From Salegentibacter mishustinae (GTDB taxonomy: Bacteria; Bacteroidota; Bacteroidia; Flavobacteriales; Flavobacteriaceae), in assembly GCF_002900095.1 (NCBI RefSeq), contig NZ_LLKN01000002.1, positions 2,604,001 to 2,668,000 of the forward strand: 64,000 bases of DNA. Direction: 5' to 3'. Below, in pieces: positions 7,899 to 16,879 of this stretch. Within the stretch, counting starts at the first letter, position 1, and every line of letters begins with the position of its first letter. A model generated the notes under the pieces. The model saw only the letters and a list, made by a program, of their open reading frames with translations, was not told where the DNA came from and ran no database searches. A program made the position numbers and the translations under genes.

Positions 7899-7990
7899 AG
7901 AGACTGTTTAAAAAAAGGTTTTACCAAAAGTCGGGTAAATTGAGCTTAACCGCAATGGGTTGTAGAACCTGTAATTTTTAAACAGTCTCT
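7899..7990. repeat. 92-bp element with 16-bp perfect inverted ends
   Basis: AGAGACTGTTTAAAAA at 7899-7914 is the exact reverse complement of TTTTTAAACAGTCTCT at 7975-7990. A shorter nested pair (AGGTT near 7916, AACCT near 7966) lies within. The element fills the space between two convergent genes and could act as a two-way terminator; its closed outer arms also look like a small non-autonomous repeat. Confidence 0.6.
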
Positions 7991-7999
7991 GCAAGCATC

Positions 8000-8300
8000 C
8001 TAATATGCTGCGAAAACAGCTTTACGTTTTTTGAGTTGCTGTTCCAGTTCGAAGACGGTCTTTTTGATGGCTAATTCAAAACTTTCTTCTGTAGAGGAAG
8101 CAAAAATTCTTGGTCCGGGAGCACTGAGCTCGATCTCACAAATTTTTGATTTTCCCGTAGGATCATTTTCTTCTTTAAAATAAACTTCGGCTCTAATAAG
8201 CCATTCATATTTTTCTGATAATTTATCTAAGTGTTCTGATACAAATTGAGTTAAATTCTGACTTCCTTTTATTTTTATAAATTGAATATTAATGAGCATA
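8000..8300 (-). CDS. HPF/RaiA-type ribosome hibernation factor
   Basis: About 100 residues from the ATG at 8300. The frame is open to a TTG at 8326, but that overlaps a TATCTTTG promoter element (8332-8325), so the ATG is preferred. The pattern NIQFIKIKGSQNLTQFVSEH, LDKLSEKYEWLIRAEVYFKE and ELAIKKTVFELEQQLKKRKA is the short HPF/YfiA fold that binds the 30S subunit and stalls or dimerises ribosomes in stationary phase. It has no long C-terminal dimerisation tail. Located at the end of a leftward group with PEP synthase and a P-type ATPase, fitting a low-energy stress role. Confidence 0.85.
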
Positions 8301-8324
8301 ATAGTAGTAGTTTTAAGTTTAATC

Positions 8325-8332
8325 AAAGATAA
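8325..8332 (-). promoter_or_regulatory. -7 element upstream of the hibernation factor
   Basis: TATCTTTG on the minus strand fits the Bacteroidota -7 consensus TAnnTTTG and lies about 25 bp before the ATG at 8300. The nearest upstream TTG is about 25 bp away, slightly longer than usual, so this is a moderate call. It excludes the in-frame TTG at 8326 as the real start. Confidence 0.5.
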
Positions 8333-8395
8333 GTTGAAGGCAGTTTCTAAAATATGACAACGGTCACTTTGCCTGCTTTAATTTCTTCTCTCCTC

Positions 8396-8836
8396 TTAGT
8401 AGGTCTCGGGAAGCCTATCTGTATCCTTAATATATTCAGTTACTTTAAAGAGTTCTAAACGGTTCAACCTGAAAGCTTTCACAAAACTTGCAATCTCATC
8501 TTCCAAGTGTTCGTGCTCTAATCTAAAAACCCGGGAATCTTTAATTTTCTCCAGAATCATTTTTCCTATTTGTTGCCTATGCTTATCGGTTTTTTCCAAA
8601 AGATCTTCGCAACGCTCCCTAAGTTTTAATAATTCATTCTTCATTTTGGAAGCCACTTTGTAATTCTCATCCTTATCTATCCAAATAAAGTAGCTATCTA
8701 AAAGTTTATGCAGAAAATTGAGGTCGTCTTTAAAGAAATGTAGATCTGAATTCCAGTGTTTGGTAAGCGCATAGAGCTGCTCCATATTGGCCTCAGCAAT
8801 AAAATCGCCTTTTGGCCTTTTCCTTATGCTTTCCAT
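8396..8836 (-). CDS. Unknown coiled-coil protein
   Basis: 146 residues, highly charged and almost all helical: LYALTKHWNSDLHFFKDDLN, LRERCEDLLEKTDKHRQQIG, then EHEHLEDEIASFVKAFRLN. There is no signal peptide or membrane segment, so it is cytoplasmic. I do not recognise a named family. It lies between the P-type ATPase gene (78 bp away) and the ribosome hibernation factor, all leftward, so a stress or low-energy role is a guess from context. Confidence 0.8.
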   Translation of the reverse strand: MESIRKRPKGDFIAEANMEQLYALTKHWNSDLHFFKDDLNFLHKLLDSYFIWIDKDENYKVASKMKNELLKLRERCEDLLEKTDKHRQQIGKMILEKIKDSRVFRLEHEHLEDEIASFVKAFRLNRLELFKVTEYIKDTDRLPETY

Positions 8837-8914
8837 CTTTTTAAAATTTTAAGTTCTATTGAAATTAATATAAACTGAATTAAAAAAGTATGATTTCCGT
8901 CAGTCTCAATAAGA

Positions 8915-11542
8915 TCAGTTGGTTAATTTTAAATGCTTCAGTATTTGGGAAATCACCAGCGAAGCAGCACCAAAAACAATTATCACTAAAAGGTGGTTTG
9001 CCGAAAGAGGCACCAGGGATAAGGCTTCAGCCATCACAGGGATGTGATAAACTATTACCATCACCAAAATTGAAAAAGCTGAAGCTGCCCAAACCCAGGG
9101 GTTGGTGGTTACCTCATTCTTTAAAAAAGATATTTTTCTTCTGGGGAGATTGAAGACATTGAGTAATTGAGCCAAAATAAGCGTATAAAAAGCAATATTA
9201 TTTACCAGAATTGCACTTAAGCCCATCTCAAAATGGGTATAAGCCACTACGCCAATCACAGCAGCCGTAATACTCAAGCCATACAAAACTGTGGCTCTCC
9301 AAAGCTTTTTAGTTAGAATAGGCTCCTGCGGGTCTCTTGGAGGATCTTTCATAATATTGGGATCTCCTTTTCCCACGCCTAGCGCCAAAGCAGGAAAAAC
9401 ATCGGTTATAAGATTTAGAAAAAGAATTTGCAGCGGCAATAAAGGCATAGGCAAATTACTCAAAGACGCCAGCGCTACCGAGATTATTTCTGCCAGGTTA
9501 CACGAAAGTAAAAAGATTACAAATTGCCTGATATTTTCAAAAATTGTGCGACCCTGCCTTATGGCAAGTTCTGTAGAAGTAAACTTATCGTCCATCAAAA
9601 TCACATCGGCAACTTCTTTGGCAGCTTCTGTTCCCCTAATTCCCATAGCAATCCCAATATCAGCCTTTTTAAGAGCGGGTGCATCATTTACACCATCGCC
9701 AAGCATACCTACAATTGCTTTATTTTTCTGATAGAATTCTACCAAATCCAGTTTTTGACCCGGAACCATCCTGGCAAAAATCCCCGCTTCCATTAAAGTT
9801 TTTTGCCGATCTTCTGTTATCGTTTTTATATCTTCTAGTTCACTGCCTTTTATCACCATGTCGGCAGGGGCATCTTCCGTAATAAGCCCGACTTCCTCTC
9901 CTATTTTTCTAGCGGTATCTGGGTGGTCTCCTGTAATCATTACCACTCTTATTCCGGCGTTTTTGTAGGTTTCAATAGCTTGTTTAATATCTTTTCGCGG
10001 TGGATCTAAAAAACCAAGAATCCCAACAAATGTGAGATTGTCCATCAAGGATTCTTTCTCTGGCTCTTCTTTACTTTCTTTGTAGGCGAAAGCCAAAACC
10101 CGCATCCCCTCGGCAGCGATTAATTCGGCTTGTCTTTCCCACCTTTTTTTATCCTGAAACTCTTTTGGCCCTTTTTTAGTTAAAACTAAATCGCAAGATT
10201 CCAGCAAAGCTTCCAGGGCGCCTTTTACACATACCAGGAAATTATCTTCAACGCGGTTAAGCGTGGCCATCTTTTTGATTTCAGCATCAAAAGGAATTTC
10301 CTGACTCCTGGGATATTTTTGCTGAATTCCTTTACAATCAAAACCCATTTCAGCCGCAAATTCTACCAGGGCGATCTCTACGGCGTCTCCGGCCATTTCC
10401 CCATTTTTCATTTTTGAATTATTGCAGAGGCAACCAATATCTATAAACCTTTCAAAAGCTGGATCTTTTTTGAATTTTTCAGCTTCGGTGGCAGGGAATT
10501 CTGAAGAACCAAGCACTAAATGATGAACGCTCATTTTGTTTTCGGTAAGTGTACCGGTCTTATCAGTGCAAATTATCCCGGTTTCACCCAAAGTTTGAAC
10601 GGCTTCCAGTTTTTTAATTATCACTTTCCTTTTGGAAAGTCGAAGCATCCCTCTAGCCAGCGCGATGGTTGCCACAATAGGCAATCCTTCCGGGATAGCT
10701 GCCACTGCCAGAGCGATCCCGGTTTCTATCATCAGCATTAGATCTTTACCTTGAAAATAGCCGGTAACAATGATAAGCAGGGCGAGAACTAAGGTAAGCC
10801 AGATGAGCCATCTGCTTAATCTTTTCAGTTTTTTCTCTAAAGGTGTACTTTCTTTTTCGGCACTACTGGTTAGTTCACTAATACGCCCTATTTCGGTTTT
10901 GAGGCCTGTAGCCACTACAATTGCTTTCGCATTTCCCCTAACCGCAATAGTACCTTTATAAAGCATATTTTTGCGATCGGCCAGGGCTACCTGGCCAGAA
11001 ATTTTTTCTATACTTTTTTCAATCTGATTGCTCTCACCGGTAAGAATGGCTTCTTTTACCGCGAAACTTTCAGTTTCCAGCATTCGGCAATCGGCGGGGA
11101 TAACATCGCCACTTTCCAGAATTACAATGTCGCCGGGAACCAATCCCGCTGCCTTGATTTGTTCTTCCTTACCACCACGCAAAACATTGGCCTGGGTTTC
11201 TACCATTTTCTGAAGAGCCTCTACCGAGCGAAGCGCTTGCCACTCCATAAAAAAGCCAATTAAGGCAGTAATAAGAATAACTATTAAAACCGCGGTGCCT
11301 TCTAACCATTCACCAAAAAAATAAGCCAATGCCATGGCAGCAGCCAGAATATAAATTATGGGATCAAGGAATTGCTCTAAAAATATGAGCCCTATATTCT
11401 TAGATTTTCTCTTTTTTAAACGATTATAGCCGTGCTTTTCTAATCTTGATTTAACCTCAGAACCAGTTAATCCTTTATTGGGATCTACATTAAATTCCGA
11501 AAGGATTTGTTCAACAGAGAGCGTGTGCAGATCTTTAGACAT
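8915..11542 (-). CDS. P-type cation-transporting ATPase, Ca2+-like (type II)
   Basis: 875 residues with the full P-ATPase layout: Cation_ATPase_N at 1-70, TGES in the actuator domain (ILTGESNQ), PEGLP in membrane segment 4, phosphorylation site ICTDKTGTLTENK, and MLGDGVNDAPALKKADIGIAMG in the P domain. Membrane segments 5 and 6 carry SCNLAEIIS and LNLITDVFPA, matching the Asn/Glu and Asn/Thr/Asp ion-binding positions of SERCA and PMCA pumps, so Ca2+ export is the best guess; Na+/K+ or Mg2+ types are less likely. It lies 106 bp downstream of PEP synthase, same strand. Confidence 0.92.
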   Translation of the reverse strand: MSKDLHTLSVEQILSEFNVDPNKGLTGSEVKSRLEKHGYNRLKKRKSKNIGLIFLEQFLDPIIYILAAAMALAYFFGEWLEGTAVLIVILITALIGFFMEWQALRSVEALQKMVETQANVLRGGKEEQIKAAGLVPGDIVILESGDVIPADCRMLETESFAVKEAILTGESNQIEKSIEKISGQVALADRKNMLYKGTIAVRGNAKAIVVATGLKTEIGRISELTSSAEKESTPLEKKLKRLSRWLIWLTLVLALLIIVTGYFQGKDLMLMIETGIALAVAAIPEGLPIVATIALARGMLRLSKRKVIIKKLEAVQTLGETGIICTDKTGTLTENKMSVHHLVLGSSEFPATEAEKFKKDPAFERFIDIGCLCNNSKMKNGEMAGDAVEIALVEFAAEMGFDCKGIQQKYPRSQEIPFDAEIKKMATLNRVEDNFLVCVKGALEALLESCDLVLTKKGPKEFQDKKRWERQAELIAAEGMRVLAFAYKESKEEPEKESLMDNLTFVGILGFLDPPRKDIKQAIETYKNAGIRVVMITGDHPDTARKIGEEVGLITEDAPADMVIKGSELEDIKTITEDRQKTLMEAGIFARMVPGQKLDLVEFYQKNKAIVGMLGDGVNDAPALKKADIGIAMGIRGTEAAKEVADVILMDDKFTSTELAIRQGRTIFENIRQFVIFLLSCNLAEIISVALASLSNLPMPLLPLQILFLNLITDVFPALALGVGKGDPNIMKDPPRDPQEPILTKKLWRATVLYGLSITAAVIGVVAYTHFEMGLSAILVNNIAFYTLILAQLLNVFNLPRRKISFLKNEVTTNPWVWAASAFSILVMVIVYHIPVMAEALSLVPLSANHLLVIIVFGAASLVISQILKHLKLTN

Positions 11543-11648
11543 TTCTTAGTATTTTACGCGGTAATAGCGATTAAATGTTCTGTGGCTTATCTCGAAATCA
11601 GATTATATTTTTCAATATCAATGCTTCGTGAGCTTGCTCCGAATTTAT

Positions 11649-14015
11649 TTACTGCACGGCCTCGGCCTTATTAATATTTTCTATTCCTTTTAAAAGTGCA
11701 TCAGGATTAAACGAAATACTATCAATTTTTTCTTTTACCAGAAATGAAGCGAACTCGGGAAAATCACTTGGCGCCTGCCCGCAGAGTCCTATTTTCTTGC
11801 CAACTTTCCTGGCTTTTTGTATCGCTGTGGCAACCATTTCTTTTGCAGCAGCATTATTTTCATCAAAAACACTTACCATTAATTCTGAATCGCGATCAAC
11901 GCCAAGCGTTAGTTGGGTGAGATCGTTAGATCCTATGGAGAATCCATCAAAATATTCTGCAAATTCTTCAAGGAGAATTACGTTAGAGGGAATTTCCACC
12001 ATCATATAGATTTCGAGAGAATTCTTTCCGCGTTCCAATTCGAATTCTTTCATAAGATCGATTACGGTTTTTGCTTCTGTTATCGTTCTGCAAAAAGGGA
12101 TCATCACTTTTAAATTATCGAGGCCCATTTCTTCCCTAACTCTTTTAATAGCTTTACATTCAAGTTCAAATGCCTCTTTATAGTTAGGGTGCGGATAGCG
12201 CGCAGCGCCTCTAAAACCAAGCATAGGATTTTCTTCTAAAGGTTCAAATTGGCGACCTCCAATTAGGTTTGCATATTCATTACTCTTAAAATCACTAAGC
12301 CTCACAATTACCTCTTTTGGGTGAAATGCGGCAGCCATTACGGCTATTCCCCGGGATAATTCTTCAACAAAAAAATCGCGTTTATCTTTATATTGCCAGG
12401 TAAGTTCATCTATAGCCTTTTTCGCCGTTTTTTCTTTAACCTCATCATATTTCACCAAAGCCATTGGGTGAATTTTTATTTTATGGGTAATTATAAATTC
12501 CATTCTTAATAATCCAATTCCTGTATTAGGATAAAAAGAGAGTTGAAAAGCCCTGTCTGGATCTGATAGAATAAATTTAGCTTCGGTTTTGGGAAGTGAA
12601 ATTTTTCCAAAATCAATTTCTTTCGTATCAAACTCCAGGGCACCTTTATAAACAAAACCGGTTTTACCTTCACAGGAAACGGTAATCATTTCGCCGTCTT
12701 TAATTTTTGTAGTAGCATCGTTTGTTCCCACTACTGCCGGCACACCAAGTTCTCGGGCTACAATTGCTGCGTGACTGGTTCTACCGCCTCTATCGGTTAC
12801 AACTGCAGCTGCCAATTTTAATAGCGGGTCCCAATCTGGGCTGGTGTTATTGGTAATAAGAATTTCACCGGGATTTAATTTATGTCCTTCTTCAGGTGAT
12901 TTTAAAAATCGTGCTTTGCCAGTAGCAATGCTGGAACCAATCGCGCTTCCGCTGCTTAAAATTTCGCCTTTTTGTTTTAGGTGATATTCAATATAATAAC
13001 GTTTATCTTCATCTTTATGTACTGTTTCCGGCCGGGCCTGGGTAATAAAAAGTTCCTTTGTTAAACCATCCTTTGCCCACTCCACATCCATTGGGCGATT
13101 GTAATGCTTTTCTATTAATAAAATCCAACGGGAAAGTTTAATTACCTCATCGTCAATTAAAACAAAGCTATCCTGTTTTTCCAGAGGTGTTTCAATGTTT
13201 ACGGTTGAAGAATGACCACTGGACTCGGCGTAAACCATAGAAAGTTCTTTATGTCCCAGTTTCTTCTGAATAATAGGGTTTTCGGCTTTATCAATAGTTG
13301 GTTTAAAAACATCAAACTCATCTGGGTTCACCAATCCCTGCACTATATTTTCACCCAATCCCCAAACACCCGATAAATGAATAATATTCCTGAAACCAGA
13401 TTCGGGTTCAAGACTAAAGCCAATTCCCGAGCAACTAATATCAGATCGCACCATCTTTTGCACCCCAACCGAAAGCGCTATTTCGTGATGCAAAAAGCCC
13501 TGGTCTTCCCTGTATTTAATGGCCCTATTGGTATAAAGAGAAGCAAAACATTTCTTAACCGCATCAAGCAAAGCTTCGTTTCCTTTAATATTTAAAAAAG
13601 TATCATGCTGGCCGGCAAAACTCGCACCCGGCAAATCCTCGGCCGTAGCACTACTTCTCACGGCAACCTGGATATCTTTTCCTTTTCCCAAATCGCTATA
13701 AGCCGCAACAATTTCTTCGGAAAATTCTTTGGAAAATTCTCCTCCTAAAATTAGTTTTCTGGCTTCAGAACCAATATTGCTAAGGTTCTCGTAATTCTTC
13801 CTGTCAAGTTTTTTCAACAGACTTTTTATCTCTTCTTCAATATTATTTGACTTTAAAAAGGCCCAAAAACCTTCAGAAGTGGTAGCGAAACCATCTGGCA
13901 CTAAAACACCTTCAGAAGATAATTCGTTATACATTTCGCCCAGAGAAGCATTTTTCCCGCCTACCTTTGTGACATCTTTTATAGATATCTCTCTAAATTT
14001 TTTAATGAATTTCAT
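11649..14015 (-). CDS. ppsA: Phosphoenolpyruvate synthase
   Basis: 788 residues. Converts pyruvate, ATP and water to PEP, AMP and phosphate for gluconeogenesis. Domain order is intact: ATP-grasp-like N-terminal domain (VGGKNASLGEMY, AVRSSATAEDLPGASFAGQH), the phospho-histidine domain around residue 420 (RGGRTSHAAIVARELGVPAVVG), and the C-terminal PEP/pyruvate barrel (LGFRGAARYPHP, FSIGSNDLTQLTLGVDRDS, IGLCGQAPSDFPEF with the catalytic Cys). Length fits the family. The membrane-protein gene 11 bp upstream is probably in the same transcript. Confidence 0.95.
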   Translation of the reverse strand: MKFIKKFREISIKDVTKVGGKNASLGEMYNELSSEGVLVPDGFATTSEGFWAFLKSNNIEEEIKSLLKKLDRKNYENLSNIGSEARKLILGGEFSKEFSEEIVAAYSDLGKGKDIQVAVRSSATAEDLPGASFAGQHDTFLNIKGNEALLDAVKKCFASLYTNRAIKYREDQGFLHHEIALSVGVQKMVRSDISCSGIGFSLEPESGFRNIIHLSGVWGLGENIVQGLVNPDEFDVFKPTIDKAENPIIQKKLGHKELSMVYAESSGHSSTVNIETPLEKQDSFVLIDDEVIKLSRWILLIEKHYNRPMDVEWAKDGLTKELFITQARPETVHKDEDKRYYIEYHLKQKGEILSSGSAIGSSIATGKARFLKSPEEGHKLNPGEILITNNTSPDWDPLLKLAAAVVTDRGGRTSHAAIVARELGVPAVVGTNDATTKIKDGEMITVSCEGKTGFVYKGALEFDTKEIDFGKISLPKTEAKFILSDPDRAFQLSFYPNTGIGLLRMEFIITHKIKIHPMALVKYDEVKEKTAKKAIDELTWQYKDKRDFFVEELSRGIAVMAAAFHPKEVIVRLSDFKSNEYANLIGGRQFEPLEENPMLGFRGAARYPHPNYKEAFELECKAIKRVREEMGLDNLKVMIPFCRTITEAKTVIDLMKEFELERGKNSLEIYMMVEIPSNVILLEEFAEYFDGFSIGSNDLTQLTLGVDRDSELMVSVFDENNAAAKEMVATAIQKARKVGKKIGLCGQAPSDFPEFASFLVKEKIDSISFNPDALLKGIENINKAEAVQ

Positions 14016-14026
14016 AAGCTTAATTT

Positions 14027-14413
14027 TTATTGTAACACGAGTCCATAACCCATATTCAGTAGAAAAATCCCCAATAAGAAAAGCAACACATAAATTGTTT
14101 GTACAAATTTGAGATTTAGTACAGCAAGTTTGCGCGTAGTAGGTTCAGGAAAAACAAAGAGGCCAAGACCTATAAAAAGTGAAGTCCAACCCAGAATGGT
14201 AATTATAAATTTCCAATTTAGTTCCCAGATATTATGAAAAAGAATATTCAGCAAGCCAATAATTATAGCGGCAAAAGCAGCCAATATCAGGAACTTTTGA
14301 TCTTTTAGATCTTCAAAGATCTGTTGTATTCTCCTGGGATTAAAACTCAGTACAAAAAAGAAAATAAGGAGATACCAACCCCAGAATTTAGCGAGAAATA
14401 AGGAAGTATCCAT
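14027..14413 (-). CDS. Small integral membrane protein, unknown
   Basis: 128 residues with four hydrophobic segments (LAKFWGWYLLIFFFVLSF; LILAAFAAIIIGLLNILF; WKFIITILGWTSLFIGLGLF; IYVLLFLLGIFLLNMGYGL). No named domain recognised. It precedes ppsA by 11 bp and seems to open that transcript: TAACTTTG (14446-14439, minus strand) is a possible -7 element just upstream. Confidence 0.75.
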   Translation of the reverse strand: MDTSLFLAKFWGWYLLIFFFVLSFNPRRIQQIFEDLKDQKFLILAAFAAIIIGLLNILFHNIWELNWKFIITILGWTSLFIGLGLFVFPEPTTRKLAVLNLKFVQTIYVLLFLLGIFLLNMGYGLVLQ

Positions 14414-14417
14414 CTTT

Positions 14418-14453
14418 TACAGGCCTTGGTTACTCTCTCAAAGTTAACCTGTA
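14418..14453. promoter_or_regulatory. Inverted repeat around a -7-like element
   Basis: TACAGG (14418-14423) and CCTGTA (14448-14453) form an inverted repeat that brackets the minus-strand TAACTTTG (14446-14439), upstream of the membrane-protein/ppsA transcript. It could be an operator or a 5' hairpin in the leader. Short arms, so a modest call. Confidence 0.35.
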
Positions 14454-14580
14454 TAAAAAGATTTTAATATGATAAATATCAGCTGAATAACTAATAATCT
14501 ATCTTATTTAAACTGTTAGACTTTTGTAAAAAAACCCGGTGTTTTAAGCAAGATCAATTAAAAAAGTTAATTTTAAATAT

Positions 14581-15852
14581 ATGAAAGAACATTACTGGAT
14601 CTTAGCGGGAATTGGTTTCACCACACTTATTATGGCCTGGCTGCCATCAATTTCAAAGCGTATTAAAATCAGCGGACCTATAATTTTACTTCTTATAGGG
14701 TTTTTATTATTCGCATTGGGACTACCAATTGGATGGCCAGATCCTATATGGGCCGATAAAGGTCTTATGTATTTTTCTGAAATGATCGTAATTATCTCCC
14801 TGATGGGCGCCGGTTTAAAAATTGGTAATAATTATAGTTTTAAGGCCTGGAAAAGACCTTTTTTATTGGTTTTTCTAACTATGCCGCTATGTATAATTTC
14901 AGCATATTTGCTGGGACAACATTTTCTATATTTAAGTGTTCCTTCTTCTTTGCTGCTAGCTGCCGTTCTTGCTCCCACCGATCCTGTTCTGGCTGCCGAA
15001 ACTCAACTTGACGACCCAGAGAGAGAAAAAGAATACAAAGGAAAAATAAGATTTGCACTTACCGCAGAAGCGGGTTTAAATGATGGGCTTGCTTTCCCAT
15101 TTACCTACATGGCAGTTTTGGTAGCCCAGGCCGGGAGTTGGGCCGCATTCGATTTTTCTGACTGGGTACTGGATAAATTCTTTTTAAAAATTATAATTGG
15201 AACTATAGCAGGTTTTGCCATTGGGCGATCTATAGGCTTTTTACTGGATAGAGTTCATAAATACACCGGTATTAAAACTTTTGACGGTTTTCTTGCACTT
15301 TCCCTCACGCTATTTAGTTATGGGGCCACAGAGCTAATACACGGTTACGGCTTCCTGGCGGTCTTCTTTACCGGATTAAGCCTGCGGCATTATGAGAAAG
15401 TTAGTGGAGATTATAAAACAAAAATGCACGATTTTATTCACGAGGTAGAACGTTTGCTCCTGGTTGTATGGATCATTCTTTTTGGAGCTTCTATAATGAA
15501 TGGAATGCTTAGCCTTACCGACTGGAAAGGAATTGTTTTCGCTTTCGCTTTTGTATTAATTATTAGACCCGTTGCCGGTATAATAAGTATGATTGGGATA
15601 AAAGATAGTTTTAAAAATAAGCTTGCAATTAGTTTCCTTGGAATTAAAGGAATTGGTTCGGTTTTCTATCTTTCCTGGGCTTTTGTAGAATTTGAAGGTT
15701 TTGAACATAAAAATGAACTCTATGCTATTACCGCATATATTATTTTAATTTCTGTTGTCCTTCACGGACTTACCGCACCTTCAATTATAGAATATTTTAA
15801 GCGAAAAACTGAACAAAACGAAAACGAATCAGGAGAAACTCCCAAGGAATAA
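14581..15852 (+). CDS. CPA1-family Na+/H+ antiporter
   Basis: 423 residues, about twelve membrane segments. The CPA1 hallmarks are present: LAPTDPVLAAETQLDDPE in the unwound helix and AEAGLNDGLAFPFTY with the ion-binding Asn-Asp pair. It exchanges Na+ (or K+) for H+ across the inner membrane and should contribute to pH and salt tolerance. The cytoplasmic tail is short and charged (KRKTEQNENESGETPKE). Its last 24 bp overlap the 3' end of the convergent lrgB-like gene. Confidence 0.9.
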   Translation: MKEHYWILAGIGFTTLIMAWLPSISKRIKISGPIILLLIGFLLFALGLPIGWPDPIWADKGLMYFSEMIVIISLMGAGLKIGNNYSFKAWKRPFLLVFLTMPLCIISAYLLGQHFLYLSVPSSLLLAAVLAPTDPVLAAETQLDDPEREKEYKGKIRFALTAEAGLNDGLAFPFTYMAVLVAQAGSWAAFDFSDWVLDKFFLKIIIGTIAGFAIGRSIGFLLDRVHKYTGIKTFDGFLALSLTLFSYGATELIHGYGFLAVFFTGLSLRHYEKVSGDYKTKMHDFIHEVERLLLVVWIILFGASIMNGMLSLTDWKGIVFAFAFVLIIRPVAGIISMIGIKDSFKNKLAISFLGIKGIGSVFYLSWAFVEFEGFEHKNELYAITAYIILISVVLHGLTAPSIIEYFKRKTEQNENESGETPKE

Positions 15853-16533
15853 CTGAAGCAAATATGGAGTAAGAAGTGCTGTGATAATTCCGTTTACGCA
15901 CATTGCAAGTCCGCTGTAAACTCCCGCCAGTTTGCTTTCCTCAAAAGCGCGGGCAGTTCCTATTCCGTGAGCTGCGGTTCCCAGCGCCGTCCCAATGGCA
16001 ATTTTACTTTTAATGCCTAATTTCTTCAGGATAAAAGGGCCAAAAGCATTTCCAAAAATCCCAACTGCAATTACAATTCCGGCCGTAATTTCAGGAATTC
16101 CACCGGTAAGTTTGGTAATTTCAATAGCAATAGGTGTGGTAACCGATTTTGCTGCGAGCGATTGAATAATAAAGTCGGGAACTTTTAAAAGCAGAAGAAA
16201 AATAATTATCGTCAAAATTCCGCTTACTCCACCAACCACTACAGAAAGTAAAAACACCTTTAAATTCTGCTTTACTTCTTCATATTTCTCATAAAAGAAA
16301 ACCCCAAGCGCAACTACCGATGGTCCCAGGAAAAAACTAATAAACTTACCGCCCCGATTATAATCTTCAAAATCAATATTAAAGATCAATAAAAATGAAA
16401 TGATAAATAAAATAGCTAACAATACCGGATTCAGCAGAACATAATTAAACTTTTTGCGAAGTTCGCGCCCTCCCGCAAAGGCAAGTATGCTTATAAAAAC
16501 TCCAAAAACCGGTAATTGGAAAAACTCCTGCAT
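15829..16533 (-). CDS. LrgB/CidB/YohK family membrane protein
   Basis: 234 residues, about eight membrane segments; LLNPVLLAILFIISFLLIFN, KSVTTPIAIEITKLTGGIPE and GTALGTAAHGIGTARAFEES are the LrgB family signatures. With its LrgA partner it forms holin/antiholin-like membrane proteins implicated in cell lysis control and, in some species, pyruvate or glycolate movement. It starts inside the TAATG overlap with the lrgA-like stop, so translation is coupled. Confidence 0.9.
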   Translation of the reverse strand: MQEFFQLPVFGVFISILAFAGGRELRKKFNYVLLNPVLLAILFIISFLLIFNIDFEDYNRGGKFISFFLGPSVVALGVFFYEKYEEVKQNLKVFLLSVVVGGVSGILTIIIFLLLLKVPDFIIQSLAAKSVTTPIAIEITKLTGGIPEITAGIVIAVGIFGNAFGPFILKKLGIKSKIAIGTALGTAAHGIGTARAFEESKLAGVYSGLAMCVNGIITALLTPYLLQLFLGSFS

Positions 16534-16865
16534 TATTTTTCTAGCTTTTCAATAATTATAGCTGAAATATAAAGGGTGATCACGGTGCTGGCAATTACTG
16601 CCACAGATATTGGCATCCAGTAATCGGCGATAATTTCAAAATAAACCATTAATCCTACACCATACGGAATAAAGAACAATACCAGGTATTTTATGAGTTT
16701 ATCTGAAGCCGGTTTTACATCCTGAAGCTTTATGAGCTTTAAACGCAGAGCTATAAAAATCAAGAACATTCCCAGAATATTTCCTGCAATTGGAATTTCA
16801 AAAAAATAGGTAATTAACTCACCCAAAAGTAAAAATCCAAAAATATACGCCAGGGCTTTAAGCAT
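16533..16865 (-). CDS. LrgA/CidA family membrane protein
   Basis: 110 residues with four membrane segments: LAYIFGFLLLGELITYFFEI, PIAGNILGMFLIFIALRL, then LIKYLVLFFIPYGVGLMVYF and a final hydrophobic helix. The IPIAGNILGM motif and the length match CidA/LrgA. First half of the lrgAB-like pair, just downstream (14 bp) of the creatininase-family gene, so the three may be one transcript. Confidence 0.88.
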   Translation of the reverse strand: MLKALAYIFGFLLLGELITYFFEIPIAGNILGMFLIFIALRLKLIKLQDVKPASDKLIKYLVLFFIPYGVGLMVYFEIIADYWMPISVAVIASTVITLYISAIIIEKLEK

Positions 16866-16879
16866 TGGTTTTTCTATAA

